Below are positions 59,901 through 64,000 of a DNA stretch of 64,000 nt, piece after piece. The notes beneath the pieces are model-generated. The model had not been told where the DNA came from. It made no database searches and saw only the letters and a list, made by a program, of their open reading frames with translations. Positions within the stretch are counted from its first letter, which is position 1; each line of letters opens with the position of its first letter. Source of the DNA: Lutraria lutraria (lineage: Eukaryota > Mollusca > Bivalvia > Venerida > Mactridae); assembly GCA_964023205.1 (NCBI GenBank), contig OZ026843.1, positions 6,247,029 to 6,311,028 of the forward strand, read 5' to 3'. A program made the position numbers and the translations under genes.

Positions 59901-61942
59901 CAAGTAGAACAAGCAAGAAAGAATATCTAGCTAGCCAAAGTCCAAAGACCAGAAGAAAGCAGTGTATTAACAAATGAAGTATGTTCAAACAAAATTGACA
60001 CATGTAGAAAGAAGACTTGAATGTATCAATAGCAGAAATAAAAAAAAACACTAAATACCAGAACCAGTCTTTAAGAGAAAATCAAACAAACTAGGACCAG
60101 TCAACAGAAAAAAACAAAAGAAGCAGACTCTTGGATAAGCGACTAAGGAACCAGTCACTTAGATAAGGAACCAGTCACTTAGATAAGGCAATACTAGATA
60201 TAAATAAAGCAACTATGGAACCAGGCTCTTAGATAAAGCATAGCTGGTTCCAGCATCAATGCTCAATGTTTTGTATTTTATTTTGACAATTAAGGAAATA
60301 TCAGAACATGATTATATTTCATCCATATGTTTGATTGTCAACAGTTACTGTTATATACCATTCATCAAAAATATTTTAGACAAGTCTCTCAACCAGAATT
60401 AACTAATCTCATAAATTCATATCTCTCAAAAACTAAGTGTGAATCAGAAAGATAATAAAACACTTCTATGATAGATTATACCATCATAAACAAACAAACA
60501 AACAAAAGCCCAGTAACCAAGACATACATAAACAAATCATGTGTCCGGCTGTATTTGATATTGTGCATGAGATTACTTAATAAATGGTTGACTTACTTTG
60601 GCAGTAATTTGAGGTAAAGGTTATGGCACAGTCTGTGGCGACTGGAAGGAGTATGGAGAGGAAGCATTGCTTCTCAGTCTCAAATCTTCAGTCAAATTTA
60701 AAAAGCCTCTTTGCACACCGCATTTAGACTCATATTTTCCGAATTGTATCTTTCGTTTTCTGCCAATATTGGCTGGTTTATGATGAGCATTGGATAAAGA
60801 GTCTACCCTTGGCAGGACTCCCTCCTTGTAGGCCAAGTTATTGGTAACAATTTTAACATTGCTTCGTTTGGGCAAAATCCAACATTTTCTAGCGAATTAA
60901 CCTTAGGTATCTTTGTCCAATGGGTTCGGTTATGTGGTATACTCACATGCCCGCCCTGAGATCTGTATTCAACATTTGTCAAAGATTGAACCTTAGGTAG
61001 AACTCTCCATTTTTGATGCTCATTTACTATATGAACATCTCCTCCTCCTGACATGTACATTTTATTCTCTAAACTATTCACTCTTGGTTTAGCATCCCAT
61101 TTAACTTTCTGCGTCTGTATATGGACATTGCCTCCGCCAGGGATGTACCGTAAATTATCTGCGTCTACTCGTGGGTTACCTCTCCAAAAGACTGGTTCAT
61201 TTATTATCTCAACATGACCTCCTCTAGGTGTGTAATCACGGTTGTCATCATCTACTTTTGACTCAGCTTTAATTTTTAGAGGCTGGTTAATAATTTTACG
61301 AGTACTAGGTGGTGGAGAATATCGTACATTCTCCCTTGTGTTTAACTTTGCTTGCTCAGTCCATTTCAACTTCTGGCTAAATACATGGACACCACCTCCA
61401 GGAGGTTTAAAGCCAACATTCTCCAAAGACTTCAGCTTTGGCTCCGCTTTCCATCTCAACTTCTCGGACTTGATTTGAATATCTCTACGCTTAGGCACAT
61501 AATGGATATTGTCAAAGGTATCAACTTTTGCCTTTTTTTCCCAATCAACTTTCTGGGTGGAAATTTTAACCTTCGGAGTTTGGGGATGCCAATCCTTATT
61601 TTCAAGAGAATTCACTTTAGATTCAGCATGAATTTTCTCTGAATTCACCACCAAATAAGCACCTTTTTCCGTGTATTCAACATTCTTCAGACGGTCTGTA
61701 GGAATTGCTGGAGGCAATTTGATCCTTTTAGTTTTGTCCTCGAACTCGGGTGAATCAGACCTCATTTTCTTCATGTGTTCAAAATCAATGGAATTTACTT
61801 TTGGTCTAGCTTTCCAACTTACTGGCTGAGTCTGAATCACTTTGTCACCACCCCCTGGCACATAGTTTTCATTGAATGTCTTAACCTTGGATTTGCCATC
61901 CCAATCCAAGTCAATGGGGGGCATATACAACCAGTCAGCCAT
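53909..61942 (-). CDS. Tau/MAP2/MAP4-like microtubule-binding repeat protein (frame interrupted)
   Basis: Two exons are recognised. The first (61942-60597) starts MADWLYMPPIDLDWDGKSKV in a good ATG context (ttcaagATGg). It consists almost wholly of roughly 30-residue repeats of the form W...KV.SLENV.Y.PGGG.V.I, for example KPRVNSLENKMYMSGGGDVH, about eleven or twelve in all. The last exon (54052-53909) encodes IETQKLTFKETAKARTDTGG and 27 more residues; IETHKLTF..NAKA.TDHG follows the last repeat of vertebrate tau. Proteins of this family bind along microtubules through such repeats, usually three to five. The frame breaks by -1 near 60870; without a shift the protein ends at 60803 after 379 residues. 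In the -1 frame a TAA (60623-60621) precedes the donor at 60596. There is no N-terminal projection domain in what is visible. Exons may be missing in the gap at 58056. Confidence 0.8.
55322..55337. repeat. G16 homopolymer
   Basis: Sixteen G in a row. On the minus strand it precedes cttctggtggg and a donor-like gtaagt, but no coding context supports an exon. Confidence 0.95.
56805..57090. repeat. Dispersed repeat family E, copy 2 (inverted relative to 23.8 kb)
   Basis: Inverted relative of 23795-24062, with atcatttgcagaaatat, aagagataaga, agaaatgacataa, acaaatgctaggcggaaacg, gaagtggaggc and gttattgttatta in order. Confidence 0.75.
58056..58255. other. Assembly gap (200 N)
   Basis: Exactly 200 N, a conventional fixed-length scaffold gap, so the true length is unknown. 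Any open frame across it is an artefact. Confidence 1.
58307..58389. mobile_element. MITE fragment with gagaggttgcactgtata end
   Basis: ctctcacaagcaacaacctc and gttgcttttgagaggttgca are inverted relatives within 80 bp. The end actgtata matches that of 63746-63930. Confidence 0.45.
60140..60250. repeat. Short tandem repeat (aaggaaccagtcacttagat)
   Basis: A 20-bp unit occurs twice exactly, around 60147-60187, with two or three degenerate copies around them (ggaaccaggctcttagataa). It closes with the inverted motif ctggttcc. Confidence 0.75.
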
Positions 61943-63144
61943 CTTGAATTGAGTTTTAGTCAAACAATAGAAACACAAAGTAATGGATGATCGCAATAGA
62001 AACAAAGTCCTGTAATAATTATAGAAGAAATAGTTTTTCCGGATGATAAATAGTTCTAATTCAACATCACAATGATTAAATTTTTGCAAAGCTGTGGTGT
62101 CATAAATTGCTACAGATCTTTACAACTTGTGTTCATAAAAGTTCTACAGACAAAACACTATGTTCATAATAGCACAAAGCTGATCCATTACAATGTCAAT
62201 ATCCACAATCATTAAGTGAAGACTAGTACTCATTGTTGATCACAAAACACAATAAGGTACAAAGTGAAAGTTCAATATCACACAACAATCTGAGAACACA
62301 ATGCTTTCTCATCATCTACACATGTTTGGTTTTCACATACACCATAATACTGTCATGTTATTCTAAATCGTATCAATGTGGTATAAATAAAATTAATTCC
62401 TATGAGCAAATTTCAATTATTATATAACAGAAATCTCTTGTACTAAGTATTTTACCGTGAAAAAATGACATTTAAAAATTAGGTCTAATGTTCCAAATAA
62501 TCACTTAACAGCAATGGTAACTAAGTATTCTTAAATAAGCAAGTGAAGCGTAGACCAAAAACTTGTAAATGTATATTGAATCCCATTATTAACGAACTAA
62601 ATATATGAAAATTAACTCAGTTAGAACAAAATCCTATCAATTGTTAAAAACGTTCATAAAAGTAAACCTTTATCTACAATTGTATAGGTTTTTGTTGTGT
62701 AAAATATCATTACAATAGAATTTTGTAAAGACGACCTCTTTGGGTCAAAATCTGTCATCTGTTTCCTTTTAAAATCATTGTTATCAATATGCCTACAATA
62801 AAGATTATTAATGTCAACTGACATTCTATCACTGTACAACAATAAGCTCTATTGTTTCAACAACATTTTTGTGGTATATCTTAAGCTGAACTTTCTCTTA
62901 AAAGAATTAACACAAGAAGATAGAATGTCTGTCACATGATATGTACCTGGGATTCCACATAATGTCATATGAGTGTGTGATTATAATAACATTTTAAAGC
63001 TCCAAAAGCACTAACAGAATAAAATTAGAAGGTGCGAGGAGCAGCTGGGGCATACCAGGTGGAAATATCATCTCTCTAATTAACATGGGTTTCTCTTTAA
63101 TGATGAATCCAGAAACATGTCTACAGCATAGTACAGTATTTATT
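61943..63144. other. 5' flank of the tau-like gene
   Basis: The frame stays open for 49 codons upstream of the chosen ATG (to 62089), but that text is low-complexity and hydrophobic and unlike the repeats, so it is probably leader. No promoter element can be named with confidence. Confidence 0.4.
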
Positions 63145-63270
63145 TATGTTGTTTTATGGCCCATTCTCAAGCTATGGCCCTGAAATATTGAAAGATGGAG
63201 CCGAGATTCTAACCCACAACTCTTCATTCAGTAGTCCAGCATTTAAACCACCAGACCACCAGTCACCACA
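63145..63270 (-). repeat. tRNA-derived SINE (minus strand)
   Basis: The minus strand reads gactggtggtctggtggttt, gtgggttagaatctcggctc and ctttcaatatttcagggcca, with a cataaaacaacataaataaa tail. Confidence 0.65.
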
Positions 63271-63745
63271 CACAGCATATATTAACAAGATTCACAAGCA
63301 ATAACTTTTTTTTGAGCAAAATAGAGACAAAATATGTTAGATTCATAGACAAAATATTGCTATTTTATGTTTACCAATGCAGCTTTACTGCAAAAAATGC
63401 ACCCCCTACCCCTCTAAGACAAAACCTTCCCAATCAGCTCCTGAACACAAACCATTGTTTAAGTATGGCAAGTTCTTTACAAAGCAATTCATCCAAGACA
63501 ATGGCCTGAATGATTTTAAAATATCATTTGTATTGACACTTTAAAAGGAACTAATTGTTGTAAAAAATGATTGAAATTGAACATTATAAAGATTTATGAT
63601 ATTTACACAATACATAATATCAGTTTTTAATCATAACTTAACTAGATCACACCATTAAACCACAAGTAGTAAGGATTGCCCAAAGGCCCATTACTCTGCA
63701 ATGTTCAATTTATTTCAGATACATAGTCAAATAAAATTGATGAAC

Positions 63746-63930
63746 TATAGTGAAACCACTCCAAAGCAACACTACCTCTTTGATGTAGCATATTTATGTT
63801 GCTCTTGAGAGGTTGTTGCTAAAGAGAGGTTGAATTAATAACAAAATTGTGCAGAGGGAAAGCATCATGTTTTTGTTGAAAGGAGGTAGTTGCTCAAGAG
63901 AGGACTGCTCTGGAGAGGCTGTACTGTATA
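63746..63930. mobile_element. MITE with tatagtg.../...ctgtata ends
   Basis: 185 bp. The start tatagtgaaaccactccaaa and the end tctggagaggctgtactgta(ta) are diverged inverted repeats. The interior repeats gttgctcttgagaggttgtt and gttgctcaagagagga. Confidence 0.6.
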
Positions 63931-63951
63931 TTGAATTTGACTGGAATCCAC

Positions 63952-64000
63952 AAACTAGAGCTGTCACAAGGTGACAAATACCCCCACATGCTGCGTAGAC
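63952..64000 (+). repeat. Dispersed repeat family C, copy 2 (cut by window end)
   Basis: aactagagctgtcacaaggt matches the start of 22240-22540 and runs off the window. Confidence 0.55.

Larger units (their letters stand above)
54053..60596 (-). other. Intron of the tau-like gene
   Basis: About 6.5 kb between acceptor ttttcag (54059-54053) and donor gtaagt (60596-60591). It contains the repeat at 56805-57090, a G16 run, the assembly gap and a small tandem repeat. No further tau-type repeat exon was recognised, although a short exon could be hidden in the gap. Confidence 0.5.

Noticed and set aside
1..64000. CRISPR arrays, operons, bacterial mobile islands
   Set aside because: No spaced direct repeats of CRISPR type; intron-split genes and SINEs show a eukaryotic genome.

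Overview
The window looks like nuclear DNA of a lophotrochozoan, most probably a bivalve mollusc. It is AT-rich, genes are split by GT-AG introns, and it carries tRNA-derived SINEs, TA-flanked MITEs and dispersed repeats of the kind common in bivalve genomes. The organism call is an inference from this gene and repeat content. Four protein-coding genes can be assembled exon by exon.

Layout. 1-3.4 kb is a transposon graveyard: a LINE reverse-transcriptase fragment and a DIRS-like RNase H plus tyrosine recombinase, all on the minus strand. 3.7-10.4 kb (+) is a secreted F-type lectin with a C-terminal PAN/apple-like module; its 4.4-kb first intron is full of LINE debris. 10.4-17.4 kb is gene-poor and holds a large imperfect inverted repeat and minisatellites. 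17.6-24.5 kb (-) is CHMP5, an ESCRT-III subunit. 27.9-36 kb (+) is SMUG1, a uracil-DNA glycosylase, here with an intrinsically disordered N-terminal extension of about 1150 residues. 36-53.9 kb has no recognisable coding sequence and contains SINEs, MITEs and untranslated or flanking DNA. 53.9-61.9 kb (-) is a tau/MAP2/MAP4-like microtubule-binding protein with about eleven or twelve repeats, interrupted by a 200-base assembly gap in its intron. 62-64 kb holds repeats only.

The most striking observation is that CHMP5 and SMUG1 each contain a tandemly duplicated internal exon with the hallmarks of mutually exclusive splicing. In CHMP5 two 94-nt exons encode alternative versions of residues 75-105; including both or neither gives an early stop. 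In SMUG1 two 120-nt exons encode alternative versions of the 40 residues after the catalytic GMNPGP motif; they are separated by only 47 bp, which is probably too short to splice.

Other points of interest are the FUS-like low-complexity domain and AT-hook-like basic patch of SMUG1, an exact -1 frame break at a slippery-type heptamer in the tau-like gene followed by an in-frame TAA, and an 84-bp perfect hairpin flanked by 9-bp direct repeats.
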